From JBAXTE01 sp038240835 (GTDB taxonomy: Bacteria > Bacteroidota > Bacteroidia > Bacteroidales > WCHB1-69): a DNA stretch of 27,890 bases. The notes below the pieces were generated by a model. It had not been told where the DNA came from and made no database searches. It saw nothing but the letters and a program-made list of their open reading frames with translations. Below, in pieces: positions 1-8,202 of this stretch. Position 1 is the stretch's first letter. Every line of letters starts with the position of its first letter. Position numbers and translations under genes: made by a program. The stretch spans positions 1 to 27,890 of the forward strand of contig JBBRGJ010000032.1 of NCBI GenBank assembly GCA_038240835.1. The letters run 5' to 3'.

Positions 1-36
1 GAGTGACGAGCGCGCATCCCGAATTTTTTTTAAAAA

Positions 37-86
37 TTCGAGGATCCTCGAAAAACAATAAAATCAAAGATTTTAAGTTTTTCGGG
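37..86. repeat. Palindromic hairpin element, copy 1
   Basis: A perfect 16-base palindrome TTCGAGGATCCTCGAA (37-52) is followed by AAAATC-aaa-GATTTT (60-74). CGAAAAAC (49-56) also pairs with GTTTTTCG (77-84), so the second hairpin can extend down to 49-84 and then competes with the first palindrome for the same bases. A second copy lies at 2888-2936. The first bases of the window (gagtgacgag) resemble what follows copy 2, so the window may begin just after another copy. Confidence 0.75.
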
Positions 87-200
87 AAAGCGTGTCTGAA
101 GAAAGTCTCGGGTGGAGTCACTTCACTTCGCCGCGGCGAATCAGTGGGACAAAAGAACGAATACAGAATACAGAATAAAGAATACAGAATCAAGTATTCC

Positions 201-484
201 TAGTCTACCTAGCAAGCTGGTAAATAAATGCCCTTAGTGGTGAAAAAAAACCTCAATTAACCACTAAACCACGCAGACCACTAAGATTCACTAAGAAAAC
301 CCTTAGTGTCCCTAAGTGACCTTAGTCTACCTAGCAAGCTGGTAAATAAATGCCCTTAGTGGTGAAAAAAACCTCAATTAACCACTAAGCCACGCAGACC
401 ACTAAGATTCACTAAGAAAACCCTTAGTGTCCCTAAGTGACCTTAGTCTACCTAGCAAGCTGGTAAATAAATGTCTTAGTGGTG
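201..484 (+). repeat. Tandem repeat, 121-122 bp unit, two full copies plus a partial
   Basis: Unit 1 is 201-322, unit 2 is 323-443, and a truncated third copy begins at 444 and loses similarity near 484. Units 1 and 2 are nearly identical: one extra A in an A-run and an A/G change are the differences I see. Each unit begins with a small imperfect palindrome (CTACCTAGCAAGCTGGTA) and contains inverted words such as TTAGTGGT and ACCACTAA, so it is rich in potential hairpins. The first ~45 bases of the unit reappear on the other strand at 26441-26529. No coding content is apparent. Confidence 0.9.
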
Positions 485-620
485 AAACGAAGGAAAAGGA
501 AAACAGAAGTAAGCACTTCGAAAACGCCAAGTCATGGCAGACAGGATCGTTTCGATTGGTTCAACGCATCGCACTGCATCGCTTAGTGCCGAATATGTCC
601 TTTACTCGAACTAATCACTA

Positions 621-1967
621 TTAACCGATATCTGATTTTGTAAAGTATGAATTTACATCGTAAAAGCACTTGGACATGATTTTGAAATTGATTCTAGTTT
701 TTGGATAAAACGCATCTATTAAGTAGATAGAGACCACCATGGAGATGATAGATCCCCAAATAGCGCCCACAGAGCCATATATTGGAAGAAGGATGTAAAT
801 TAGTGCAACATCCACCACCACTCCAATAATGCTGGTAAACATGAAATATTTATACAGATTATTGTTGACGATAAATAGCCCTTTTGCAACCCCAAAATTG
901 ATGAATATCAGTCGTATGGACATGATAGCCAGATACAAACCAGCTGCTTCAAATTCTGGTTTAAACAGTAAATTGATGATGTACTGACCAAAAATAATGC
1001 ACCCAAGCATGATAAAAACAGAGACAATAAACATGATTTGATACACTCGTAAAAGTTTAAACAGAAACAGTTTTTCGTTTGTGGCTTTGGCTTTGGCCAT
1101 TTCGGGAGCCACCGTGGTGAAGATAATCATTGGGATAAATCCAAAGAGAACGATAATTCGTGAAGCAATGGTGTAAACTCCTAATTCACTATCACCCAAC
1201 CAGTCGCCGATGAATAGTTGCTCAATATACTGCTGAACGACCATAAAAAAAGCGGTGATAATCAAGGGCCAACTTTGGCGTAATAATCCAATTGCTGTTG
1301 ATTTTTCTATTTTCCATAAGCCAATCTTTTTTCCACTTTTGTGATACCAAAACACCATCAACCCAGCACCAATGGCAAATTCGATAAACTGAGTCCAAAC
1401 AAAAGCCATGATAGAGAGCCCTTGCAAGATAAAAATCACCTTTAATGCTGATGTAAACAGGTATCCAATGCTTTTGGATAGCACGGTATTTTTGGAAATT
1501 AAGTGAGTTTGATTGAAAAAATCGATGGAATCGAAGGCTAGAAATATATTAGAAGAGGCTGTAATTAGGACAAAGTAGAAGAGTTCAGGCTCGTTCGGGC
1601 GAAGGAATAGGATTGCAACCGAGGCGATGATGGTGAGTAAAATTCCTCCAAATAATTTTAGCGTAAACGTAGAACCTAATATTTTATCTGTTTTCTGTGG
1701 AAACAACACCATCTCCTTCACCACAATGGCATCCAACCCCAAAGCAGCCAAGGGCGATAAAATAGCGACAAGAGCAATGGCATAATCCCAAGCTCCTTTT
1801 TGAATAGAGCCCAAATAGTTCCACATCCAAATATTCACACCCATCACCACAATAATCTTCAGAAACTTATCCGCAAGCAGCCAAGCGAAATTGCCTGCCA
1901 TTTTGCGCATTCCTTCTCTGCTGTTTAGTTTGTTCAGAATAATATTTGGTGTAATCTTCTTTAACAT
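621..1967 (-). CDS. Lipid-linked polysaccharide flippase (Wzx/RfbX, MOP superfamily)
   Basis: A 448-residue polytopic membrane protein with roughly 12-14 hydrophobic segments along its whole length and no soluble domain. Its size, basic N-terminus and alternation of helices with short charged loops fit the polysaccharide transport/flippase branch of the MOP superfamily, which moves undecaprenyl-linked O-antigen or capsule units across the inner membrane. That is a family-level inference; substrate cannot be read from sequence. It lies 30 bases downstream of mtgA on the same strand and is probably co-transcribed with it. There are no glycosyltransferase genes around it, so it is not inside a recognisable polysaccharide cluster. 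A MATE-type transporter is the main alternative. Confidence 0.82.
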   Translation of the reverse strand: MLKKITPNIILNKLNSREGMRKMAGNFAWLLADKFLKIIVVMGVNIWMWNYLGSIQKGAWDYAIALVAILSPLAALGLDAIVVKEMVLFPQKTDKILGSTFTLKLFGGILLTIIASVAILFLRPNEPELFYFVLITASSNIFLAFDSIDFFNQTHLISKNTVLSKSIGYLFTSALKVIFILQGLSIMAFVWTQFIEFAIGAGLMVFWYHKSGKKIGLWKIEKSTAIGLLRQSWPLIITAFFMVVQQYIEQLFIGDWLGDSELGVYTIASRIIVLFGFIPMIIFTTVAPEMAKAKATNEKLFLFKLLRVYQIMFIVSVFIMLGCIIFGQYIINLLFKPEFEAAGLYLAIMSIRLIFINFGVAKGLFIVNNNLYKYFMFTSIIGVVVDVALIYILLPIYGSVGAIWGSIISMVVSIYLIDAFYPKTRINFKIMSKCFYDVNSYFTKSDIG

Positions 1968-1997
1968 TGTATGTGGTGAATTACCGCTGGTTGATTT

Positions 1998-2711
1998 TTA
2001 AAATTTTATCTTTTTAATTCGATTCATGTTCCTCAGAATCAAACCTTGTTTGTGAAGTACAGTCGCCGATGGTTTGTTTGGAAAATAAATTCGTGGGTTT
2101 GGGTAACAGGCGGTAATCATGGCCGCTTCGCTTTTGGTTAACTTCTCCGCACTCTTTTTATAATATTTTTGTGCAGCTGCCTCTGCACCATAAACTCCAT
2201 CGCCCATCTCAATTACGTTTAGGTAGACTTCCATAATCCGTTCCTTCGACCAAAATGTTTCGATAAGTAGGGTGAAATAAGCCTCTAATCCTTTTCGAAA
2301 CCAAGATCTTTTGGGCCACAAAAAAACATTTTTGGCCACCTGCTGCGAAATAGTACTTCCCCCTCTAACCGATTTGCCAGATGTGTTTTTCTCCATCGCA
2401 TTTTCGATGGCATCAAAATCAAATCCACTGTGATTCATAAACTTAGAATCTTCGCCACCCACAGCAGCCGTCACCATGTAAGAAGAAATATTATCCAAGG
2501 ATTTCCAACTTTTATCAATGGTGCTGCCATCCTGAAATTTCCGAATCACCATCAGCGGAGTGATGGGAGGGTTTACCCATCGATATAAAATAGTGGTAAA
2601 TATAGAAAATATAAATATTCCCAACAGTACATAACCAGATATCTTTAATGCTTTCTTAAACCCCTTGTTATTCGAGGATTTGCTAGCAGGTTTCTTCTTT
2701 TTTACAGCCAT
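1998..2711 (-). CDS. mtgA: Monofunctional peptidoglycan transglycosylase
   Basis: 237 residues, a normal MtgA length. A basic N-terminus is followed by one membrane anchor (about 24-44) and a periplasmic GT51 glycosyltransferase domain (about 60-230). The diagnostic motifs are present: GGEDSKFMNHSGFD with the catalytic Glu87, GGSTISQQVAKNVF (117-130), and ERIMEVYLNVIEMG (157-170). The enzyme polymerises lipid II into glycan strands; no transpeptidase domain follows, so it is the monofunctional type. The start is supported by a -7 element TAATTTTG on the minus strand (2739-2732), which gives a leader of about 17 bases. It is the first gene of a two-gene unit with the flippase. Confidence 0.95.
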   Translation of the reverse strand: MAVKKKKPASKSSNNKGFKKALKISGYVLLGIFIFSIFTTILYRWVNPPITPLMVIRKFQDGSTIDKSWKSLDNISSYMVTAAVGGEDSKFMNHSGFDFDAIENAMEKNTSGKSVRGGSTISQQVAKNVFLWPKRSWFRKGLEAYFTLLIETFWSKERIMEVYLNVIEMGDGVYGAEAAAQKYYKKSAEKLTKSEAAMITACYPNPRIYFPNKPSATVLHKQGLILRNMNRIKKIKF

Positions 2712-2731
2712 TTATTCATCGTATTTAAACA

Positions 2732-2739
2732 CAAAATTA
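2732..2739 (-). promoter_or_regulatory. Bacteroidota -7 promoter element for mtgA
   Basis: On the minus strand this reads TAATTTTG, a full match to the TAnnTTTG consensus used by the Bacteroidota housekeeping sigma factor. It sits about 20 bases upstream of the mtgA ATG. I see no clear TTTG/TTG -33 element at the expected distance. Confidence 0.6.
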
Positions 2740-2887
2740 ATAAATATTCTCGTATTATTGGATTTATATTTAGGAAACCTCTTTTTAGGAAAACTTTGTT
2801 GGGTTTTTACTCCGATTTTTTAAACCACAGAAGGAGGAAAGTAACGGGTTCCTAAAAATAAATCCGCAAACTGGCGGATTGTGATTT

Positions 2888-2936
2888 TTCGAGGATCCTC
2901 GAAAAAAAACGAAATCATAGATTTCAATTTTTTCGG
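2888..2936. repeat. Palindromic hairpin element, copy 2
   Basis: The same 16-base palindrome TTCGAGGATCCTCGAA (2888-2903) is followed by GAAATC-ata-GATTTC (2911-2925), then the T-run and CGGGAGTGACG. CGAAAAAA (2900-2907) can pair with TTTTTTCG (2928-2935). Compared with copy 1, the outer pair of the inner stem changes from A-T to G-C on both sides while the loop differs, so pairing is kept. This is a compensatory change in a sequence with no coding function that I can see. Confidence 0.75.
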
Positions 2937-3256
2937 GAGTGACGAAGTAACGTGGTGACCGCAAAGCGACAATGCGCAAGCGAGTCCAAGTAAAGTGATA
3001 CCGACGCGAAGCAAGACGAGCTTCGCTCCGTTACCCCGTTACCTCTTTTTTCCCTGCACCCTGCACCTTTTTACCCGTCACCTCTTTCCAGACTCGCTTT
3101 GCGCCCTCGGCTACTCAGCCACTTCGCCACTCGGCCACTTCTTAAAATCTCTTATAAATCCCCCTTTTATGAACTATATGAAATAAAAAACACTCTTTAG
3201 ATACTATATTTAATAGAAAAACGTTACAATTATCATTTTCAATCAAAAAAAAATTG

Positions 3257-3264
3257 TAATTTTG
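3257..3264 (+). promoter_or_regulatory. Bacteroidota -7 promoter element for bamD
   Basis: TAATTTTG, a full match to TAnnTTTG, ends only four bases before the bamD ATG at 3269. If transcription starts three to four bases after the final G, the transcript would have essentially no leader. The -33 element is poor (an ATTTTC near 3234-3240). Confidence 0.6.
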
Positions 3265-3268
3265 CAAC

Positions 3269-4072
3269 ATGCAACACAAAAAACTACTAATAATCATCAT
3301 TATACTTGCCGTTTCGTTTGTTGGCTGTAATAAATATCAAAAGGTATTAAAAAAAGCTGATAAGGAGACTAAACTAGCCACAGCTCTTGAGTTGTACGAA
3401 AAAGCTGACTATGTTACTTGTTTGCAATTCTTAGATCAGATTATTCCTCTTTATCGTGGAACCGACCAGTCGCAAAAGCTTTTTTACATGTATCCCAACT
3501 GTTATTACAAAAATGGCGATTACATCATGGCGGCTTATCATTTTAAGAATTTCATCAAATTGTACCCAAACTCGCCACAGGCTGAGGAAGCTACATTTTT
3601 AGCCGCTTACTGTGCTTACCTCGATTCTCCAGAATCTAGTTTAGAACAGACCAGTTCATCCATAGCGATTGAAGAGTTACAGACATTTGTGAACAAATAT
3701 CCACAAAGTGAAAAAGTGGAGCAGTGTAACCTATTAATGGATGAATTACGTCAGAAACTGGCTAAAAAGGAGTACGATATTGCACTGACCTATTTTTATA
3801 TAGAAAGCTACCAAGCGGCTCATATTTCGTTCACAAATATGCTCAAAGAGTATCCCGATTCAAGATATCGTGAAAGTGCTATGAGTTTTATGGTAAAAAA
3901 TATGTACCTTTACGCTCATAATAGTGTAGATGCAAAAAAAGAGGAGAGGTACAGACTTTGTGCTGATCTTGCAAATCAGTATGTTGCTTCTTTCCCTAAG
4001 GCTTCAAATCTCAAAGAGATTGAAAATTATATCAAACTATCGAATAATAAATTGTTAACATATCAAAAGTAA
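3269..4072 (+). CDS. bamD: Outer-membrane assembly lipoprotein BamD
   Basis: 267 residues with a lipoprotein signal peptide: basic MQHKK, a hydrophobic core, then a lipobox ending VGC with Cys20 as the lipidated residue. The mature part is a run of TPR-like helical pairs (about 35-260) in the YfiO/BamD pattern, with phrases such as FKNFIKLYPNSPQAEEA and TNMLKEYPDSRYRESA. BamD is the essential lipoprotein partner of BamA in inserting beta-barrel proteins into the outer membrane, facing the periplasm. After Cys20 comes NKYQK with no acidic cluster, consistent with a periplasm-facing lipoprotein. It heads the operon with rpoZ, coaBC, DUF4835 and recN, an order I know from other Bacteroidota. The ATG lies just after the -7 promoter box. 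Confidence 0.93.
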   Translation: MQHKKLLIIIIILAVSFVGCNKYQKVLKKADKETKLATALELYEKADYVTCLQFLDQIIPLYRGTDQSQKLFYMYPNCYYKNGDYIMAAYHFKNFIKLYPNSPQAEEATFLAAYCAYLDSPESSLEQTSSSIAIEELQTFVNKYPQSEKVEQCNLLMDELRQKLAKKEYDIALTYFYIESYQAAHISFTNMLKEYPDSRYRESAMSFMVKNMYLYAHNSVDAKKEERYRLCADLANQYVASFPKASNLKEIENYIKLSNNKLLTYQK

Positions 4073-4085
4073 TATTTTTTGACCA

Positions 4086-4418
4086 ATGGATATTAAGAAA
4101 TCAAAAATCGACACGACAGCAGTCACCCGTAATCTTAATGATTTAGACGCACAAACTGGTAATATCTACGAATCTATCGTTGTGTTATCTAAAAGAGCTG
4201 ACCAAATTTCAATTGAATTGCGTGACGAATTACACGAAAAAATTAAAGAATTCGCTAGCGTAAACGATACGTTAGAAGAAATCTTCGAAAATCGTGAGCA
4301 AATTGAAGTAACTCGTAGCTATGAGAACATGCCTAAGTCTACTCTTATCAGCATCAACGAGTTTACAAAGAATAAAGTGTATTACAAGAACCCGAATAAA
4401 GTAATCGGAAAATTCTAA
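4086..4418 (+). CDS. rpoZ: RNA polymerase omega subunit (Bacteroidota type)
   Basis: 110 residues, mostly predicted helical, placed 13 bases after bamD and 12 before coaBC. It contains the helix NIYESIVVLSKRADQIS (26-42), corresponding to the Rpb6/omega core that clamps the beta' subunit, followed by a basic tail ending KNPNKVIGKF. Bacteroidota omega is divergent from the Proteobacterial one; recognition here rests on that helix plus the conserved gene position between bamD and coaBC. Its role is assembly and stability of RNA polymerase. Confidence 0.85.
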   Translation: MDIKKSKIDTTAVTRNLNDLDAQTGNIYESIVVLSKRADQISIELRDELHEKIKEFASVNDTLEEIFENREQIEVTRSYENMPKSTLISINEFTKNKVYYKNPNKVIGKF

Positions 4419-4430
4419 AAATAGAATACA

Positions 4431-5627
4431 ATGGCCAGTAGAGGGAATATCCTTATAGGCATTAGTGGAGGGATAGCAGCTTATAAGTCGCTATCTCTCA
4501 TTCGTTTATTTGTGAAGTCCGGTTTTAATGTGAAAGTCGTTGCTACGCAAAATGCACTGCAGTTTGTGACTCCGCTCTCCATCGAAACCCTCTCCAATAA
4601 TAAACTCTATACCGATGTGTTTGATTCTCCCGAAGAGTACAGTACCGAACATATTTCTATTTCCGATTTTGCAGATGTTTTTATTATTGCTCCTGCTACT
4701 GCCAATGTGATTGGTAAATTTGCCTCTGGCATTGCCGATGATGCAATTTCAACTACGTTTTTGGCGTGCAACAAGCCTGTATTTATCGCTCCTGCAATGA
4801 ATAACAGAATGTATCACCATCCGTTGGTGCAAAAAAACATCGATTCTTTGAAAAATATTGGTGTCCACTTTATCAATCCTACGTCTGGCGATTTAGCGTG
4901 TGGCTATAAAGCGGAAGGACGAATGGAAGAGCCAGATGTTATTTTTAATAAAGTGGTCGCTTTTTTAAATCAATCGCAGTCACTTGCTGGAAAAAAGGTG
5001 ATGGTTACCGCTGGGCCAACTGTAGAAGCTATTGATCCTGTGAGATTTATCAGTAATCACTCTTCTGGAAAAATGGGAATTGCCATTGCATACAACCTCG
5101 CTCAAAGAGGCGCTGAGGTAACCCTCGTTTGCGGTCCAGTGACTGTTTCGACCAATTCTTCGGTGAAGAGAATCGACGTGACTTCTGCCTCCGAAATGTT
5201 GGAGGTTTGTACAAAATTGCATCCATCCATGGATGTCCTTGTGATGGCCGCTGCCGTTGCCGATTATACGCCCGAAATGGTTGCCACAAGCAAAATTAAA
5301 AAGTCGGAAAACAATCTTTCAATTGCTCTTAAAAAAACCAGCGATATCTTGAAAGTTTTGGGAGAAACTAAACAACCACACCAATTGCATGTGGGGTTTG
5401 CATTAGAAACAGATCACGAAGTGGCTAATGCGCTGGACAAACTTTCTCGGAAAAACTTGGATTTTATTGTCCTGAACTCGCTCAACGATAAAGGAGCTGG
5501 TTTTGGCGGAGATACCAACAAAATTACGATCATTGATAAACATCAAAATACATCCGTTTTCCCCCTTAAATCGAAAGATGAAGTGGCAAATGATATTGTA
5601 GATTACATCGAAAAACAGTTAAAATAA
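4431..5627 (+). CDS. coaBC: Bifunctional phosphopantothenoylcysteine decarboxylase / phosphopantothenate-cysteine ligase
   Basis: 398 residues, the standard length for the fused enzyme of coenzyme A synthesis. The N-terminal CoaC half (about 5-175) is an FMN-binding flavoprotein: GISGGIAAYKS near the start, the catalytic His74 in STEHIS, the substrate-binding PAMN (121-124), and the active-site Cys157 in GDLACGYKAEGRM. The CoaB half (about 185-395) has VTAGPTVEAIDPVRFISN, then NHSSGKMG and AAAVADYTP, which form the CTP and phosphopantothenate site. It converts 4'-phosphopantothenate plus cysteine to 4'-phosphopantetheine in the cytoplasm. Only 5 bases separate it from the next gene. Confidence 0.96.
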   Translation: MASRGNILIGISGGIAAYKSLSLIRLFVKSGFNVKVVATQNALQFVTPLSIETLSNNKLYTDVFDSPEEYSTEHISISDFADVFIIAPATANVIGKFASGIADDAISTTFLACNKPVFIAPAMNNRMYHHPLVQKNIDSLKNIGVHFINPTSGDLACGYKAEGRMEEPDVIFNKVVAFLNQSQSLAGKKVMVTAGPTVEAIDPVRFISNHSSGKMGIAIAYNLAQRGAEVTLVCGPVTVSTNSSVKRIDVTSASEMLEVCTKLHPSMDVLVMAAAVADYTPEMVATSKIKKSENNLSIALKKTSDILKVLGETKQPHQLHVGFALETDHEVANALDKLSRKNLDFIVLNSLNDKGAGFGGDTNKITIIDKHQNTSVFPLKSKDEVANDIVDYIEKQLK

Positions 5628-5632
5628 TTATT

Positions 5633-6538
5633 ATGGCAAAGCGAATATTTATCATCTTTTTTATCCTTGGATTGTCTTCACAGACCATTTTCTCGCAAGA
5701 GTTCTTGTGCCAAGTGACTGTGAATACTCAAAAAATTCAAAGTTCGGACAAACATAAATACGAAAGTCTGCAAAAAGCGCTGTATGAGTTTGTGAATAAT
5801 CGCAAATGGACCAACTATCAGTACAAAAATGAAGAACGTATTGAGTGTAGCATTTTGTTTACCCTCGACGATCCAGGTGCTTCGGATGAGATGAAAGGTA
5901 CGTTGAATGTTCAAATGCGCCGCCCTATTTATAAAACTTCCTACAATACAGTTTTACTCAATTACATCGATAAGGATATCCAGTTTACCTATACCGAAAA
6001 CGAACCGCTGGATTTTGTCGATAATACATTTGTAAGCAGTCTTACTTCTATTGTGGGCTATTATCTGAATATCTTTTTGGCCTTAGATGCCGATTCCTAC
6101 TCAATGAAAGGGGGAGGAGAGTACTTGACCAAAGCAAATACCATTGTAAACCTCTGTCAGAATAGAGCCGAAAAAGGTTGGAAAGCTTTTGAAAGTCAAC
6201 GAAATAGATTCTGGTTGGTTGAGAATATCCAAAATGGTGCTTATTCCAAAATTAGAGAATTTTGGTACAAATATCACCGATTAGGACTGGATGTAATGTC
6301 TGATAATGTCGAAAATGGCCGTCAAGCAATTACCGAAAGTCTCGAACTTCTTCAAATGCTAAATCGTGAGAAACCGGGTCTGTTCTTTATTACTTTAATT
6401 GTTCAAGCAAAAGCGGACGAAATAATTAACATATATTCCAAAGCATCTCCCCAAGATAAATCAAAAGTTACCGGCATTATGCGTGAATTAGATCCTGCAA
6501 ATGCGTCTAAGTATCAAGTAATTATGACTAGCAAATAG
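5633..6538 (+). CDS. DUF4835 exported protein, possible T9SS component PorD
   Basis: 301 residues with a cleavable signal peptide (about 1-21, cut before Gln22 in FSQEF). The mature protein is soluble, with a beta-rich N-terminal half and a helical C-terminal half. I recognise the family by its place between coaBC and recN and by phrases such as RAEKGWKAFESQ and GLFFITLIVQAKADEIINIYS near the end; it corresponds to DUF4835. I recall this family being labelled 'type IX secretion system protein PorD' in some annotations, but I cannot confirm that here, so the function should be taken as unproven. It is translated from the bamD-recN operon, with short gaps on both sides. Confidence 0.8.
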   Translation: MAKRIFIIFFILGLSSQTIFSQEFLCQVTVNTQKIQSSDKHKYESLQKALYEFVNNRKWTNYQYKNEERIECSILFTLDDPGASDEMKGTLNVQMRRPIYKTSYNTVLLNYIDKDIQFTYTENEPLDFVDNTFVSSLTSIVGYYLNIFLALDADSYSMKGGGEYLTKANTIVNLCQNRAEKGWKAFESQRNRFWLVENIQNGAYSKIREFWYKYHRLGLDVMSDNVENGRQAITESLELLQMLNREKPGLFFITLIVQAKADEIINIYSKASPQDKSKVTGIMRELDPANASKYQVIMTSK

Positions 6539-6543
6539 TTGAT

Positions 6544-8202
6544 ATGTTATCCAAACTTACCGTCGAGAATTATGCCCTAATCAAACAGTTAGAAATTGAT
6601 TTTTCGAACGGGTTTAATGTGATTACTGGCGAAACGGGTGCAGGTAAATCCATCATTGTGGGCGCTATGTCCATGCTATTTGGTCAGCGTGCGGATGCAA
6701 ATGTGCTGATGGATACGACTAAAAAATGTGTCATCGAAGGAACTTTTAATATTGCTGGAATCTCCTTGCAACCTCTTTTCGAAGAACACGATTTAGATTA
6801 TGATCAAACGCTTATCATCCGAAGAGAGATAACGCCGCAGGGAAAATCTCGCGCATTTGTCAACGATACTCCCGTGAATCTTTCGATCCTTAAAATGTTT
6901 GCAGAGAAACTCATTGATATTCACTCTCAACATCATAGTTTATTACTCAATGAAAGTTCTTTTCAACTAAATTTAGTCGATCAATTTGCCTCCAATCAAC
7001 AGCTTTTAGCTGCTTATGCAAAATCCTACTTGCAATACGTAGAGACCAAAAAGCGATTAGAAATTCTGATTGCATCGGAACAGCAATCAAAAAATGATCG
7101 GGATTATTTTGCCTTCTTATTCGACGAAATATCGGAACTCAATCCTCAACCCAACGAAGAGGAGCTTTTGGAAAAAGAGATGAACTTCCTTACCCATGCC
7201 GAAAGCATTAAGAGTGTGATGTACCAAGTGAATTCTCAATTGAGTGACCATGATTTTGCAGTGTTAAATCAACTTGCGGATCTCAAAACTTTACTCCAAC
7301 CTCTGCAATCCGTTCACTCGCTCTCTGCCGAACTTAAATCACGCATCGATAGCTGTTACATCGAACTTAAAGATATCTCCACAGAGGCCGCTTCTATTGC
7401 TGATGACGTCTCCTTTGACTCCAATCGGTTGCAAGAAGTTACCCTGCGATTGGATGCGCTTAACAAACTGTTCCTTAAACATCGGGTGGCAACGGCGGAT
7501 GAAATTCTGACAATTGCTCATGACTTAGATGAAAAACTGTTGGCAATCTCCAGCTTAGATCTTGAAATTGAAAAATTAACGAAGTCGCTTGCCAATATCG
7601 AAGAGTCGTTGAACAAAGATGCTCAATCGCTTAGTAGTTCTCGCAAAAAATGCCTTCCCTCCATGGAGAAAGAGATTGTGGATGTGTTGGTACAACTAGG
7701 AATGCAAAATTGCGAAATTATTGTACAAATAACGCCCAAATCAAACTTTTCGATCAATGGTGTGGACGATGTTCAAATATTATTCTCCGCCAACAAGGGA
7801 CAACAACCTCGTCCTCTCGAAAAAGTAGCTTCTGGTGGCGAAATTTCTCGACTGATGCTTGCGGTAAAATCACTTATTCATACTCGAAATTTGATTCCCA
7901 TTGCCATCTTTGACGAAATAGATACGGGCGTTTCTGGAGATGTAGCTGCTAAAGTGGCAAATATTTTGGCTAAAATGTCGGCAAGCATGCAAATCATTGC
8001 CATTAGCCACCTTCCTCAAATTGCGGCAAAAGCAGATACGCATCTTTGGGTGTACAAAGAAATTGAGGACGATAAAACGAAATCAAACATCAAAAGTTTA
8101 AATACCACAGAACGCATCAACGAAATTGCACAAATGATTAGTGGCGAAAAAATCACACCGGCTGCCATCGAAACGGCAAAAGCTCTGCTGAGCGAAATCT
8201 AA
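6544..8202 (+). CDS. recN: DNA repair ATPase RecN
   Basis: 552 residues, normal RecN length. It is an SMC-like protein: a Walker A GETGAGKS at 29-36, a long central helical/coiled-coil part (about 150-380), then the ABC signature ASGGEISRLMLAVKS starting at 429, Walker B with DEIDTGVSGDVA at 457-468, and an H-loop region IISHLPQIAAKAD-like (here IAISHLPQIAAKAD). RecN acts in double-strand break repair and sister-chromatid cohesion. It is the last gene of the bamD operon, 5 bases after DUF4835. Its TAA overlaps the TAG of the convergent T9SS-protein gene by four bases, leaving no room for a conventional terminator. Confidence 0.96.
   Translation: MLSKLTVENYALIKQLEIDFSNGFNVITGETGAGKSIIVGAMSMLFGQRADANVLMDTTKKCVIEGTFNIAGISLQPLFEEHDLDYDQTLIIRREITPQGKSRAFVNDTPVNLSILKMFAEKLIDIHSQHHSLLLNESSFQLNLVDQFASNQQLLAAYAKSYLQYVETKKRLEILIASEQQSKNDRDYFAFLFDEISELNPQPNEEELLEKEMNFLTHAESIKSVMYQVNSQLSDHDFAVLNQLADLKTLLQPLQSVHSLSAELKSRIDSCYIELKDISTEAASIADDVSFDSNRLQEVTLRLDALNKLFLKHRVATADEILTIAHDLDEKLLAISSLDLEIEKLTKSLANIEESLNKDAQSLSSSRKKCLPSMEKEIVDVLVQLGMQNCEIIVQITPKSNFSINGVDDVQILFSANKGQQPRPLEKVASGGEISRLMLAVKSLIHTRNLIPIAIFDEIDTGVSGDVAAKVANILAKMSASMQIIAISHLPQIAAKADTHLWVYKEIEDDKTKSNIKSLNTTERINEIAQMISGEKITPAAIETAKALLSEI

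Larger units (their letters stand above)
1..620. other. Repeat-rich non-coding region
   Basis: I see no credible gene here. The stretch holds a hairpin element (37-86), a short low-complexity run of 'aatacaga' words (about 158-193), and a 121-122 bp tandem repeat (201-484). Past 485 the sequence is unremarkable apart from a small local duplication around 566-585. The open frames at 3-203 and 427-624 run through the repeats and have no recognisable content. The flippase gene ends at 621, so this is the 3' flank of a minus-strand operon; no clear hairpin-plus-T-run terminator is visible directly after it. Confidence 0.7.
2712..3268. other. Structured intergenic region between divergent mtgA and bamD
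   Basis: Holds the divergent promoters of mtgA and bamD with about 400 bases of non-coding DNA between them. In order: a hairpin AATCCGC/GCGGATT (2861-2880), the second copy of the palindromic element (2888-2936), an inverted pair CGCAAAGCGA (2960-2969) and TCGCTTTGCG (3094-3103), a small hairpin CGAAGC/GCTTCG (3007-3025), then short tandem words (ccctgcaccctgcacc, cgttaccccgttacc, and 'cactcggc' variants) to about 3140. This part looks more GC-rich than the surrounding genes. Open frames here have no protein-like content. Confidence 0.7.

Noticed and set aside
3..203. Open frame at the window start
   Set aside because: It runs through the hairpin element and low-complexity words and has no protein-like pattern.
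201..484. CRISPR array
   Set aside because: The 121-122 bp units are directly adjacent with no variable spacers, and there are no cas genes.
427..624. Open frame of 65 codons across the tandem repeat
   Set aside because: Its first part is repeat unit 3; no family, no promoter.
2995..3186. Open frame in the GC-richer intergenic stretch
   Set aside because: Made of short tandem words and inverted repeats; composition is not protein-like.
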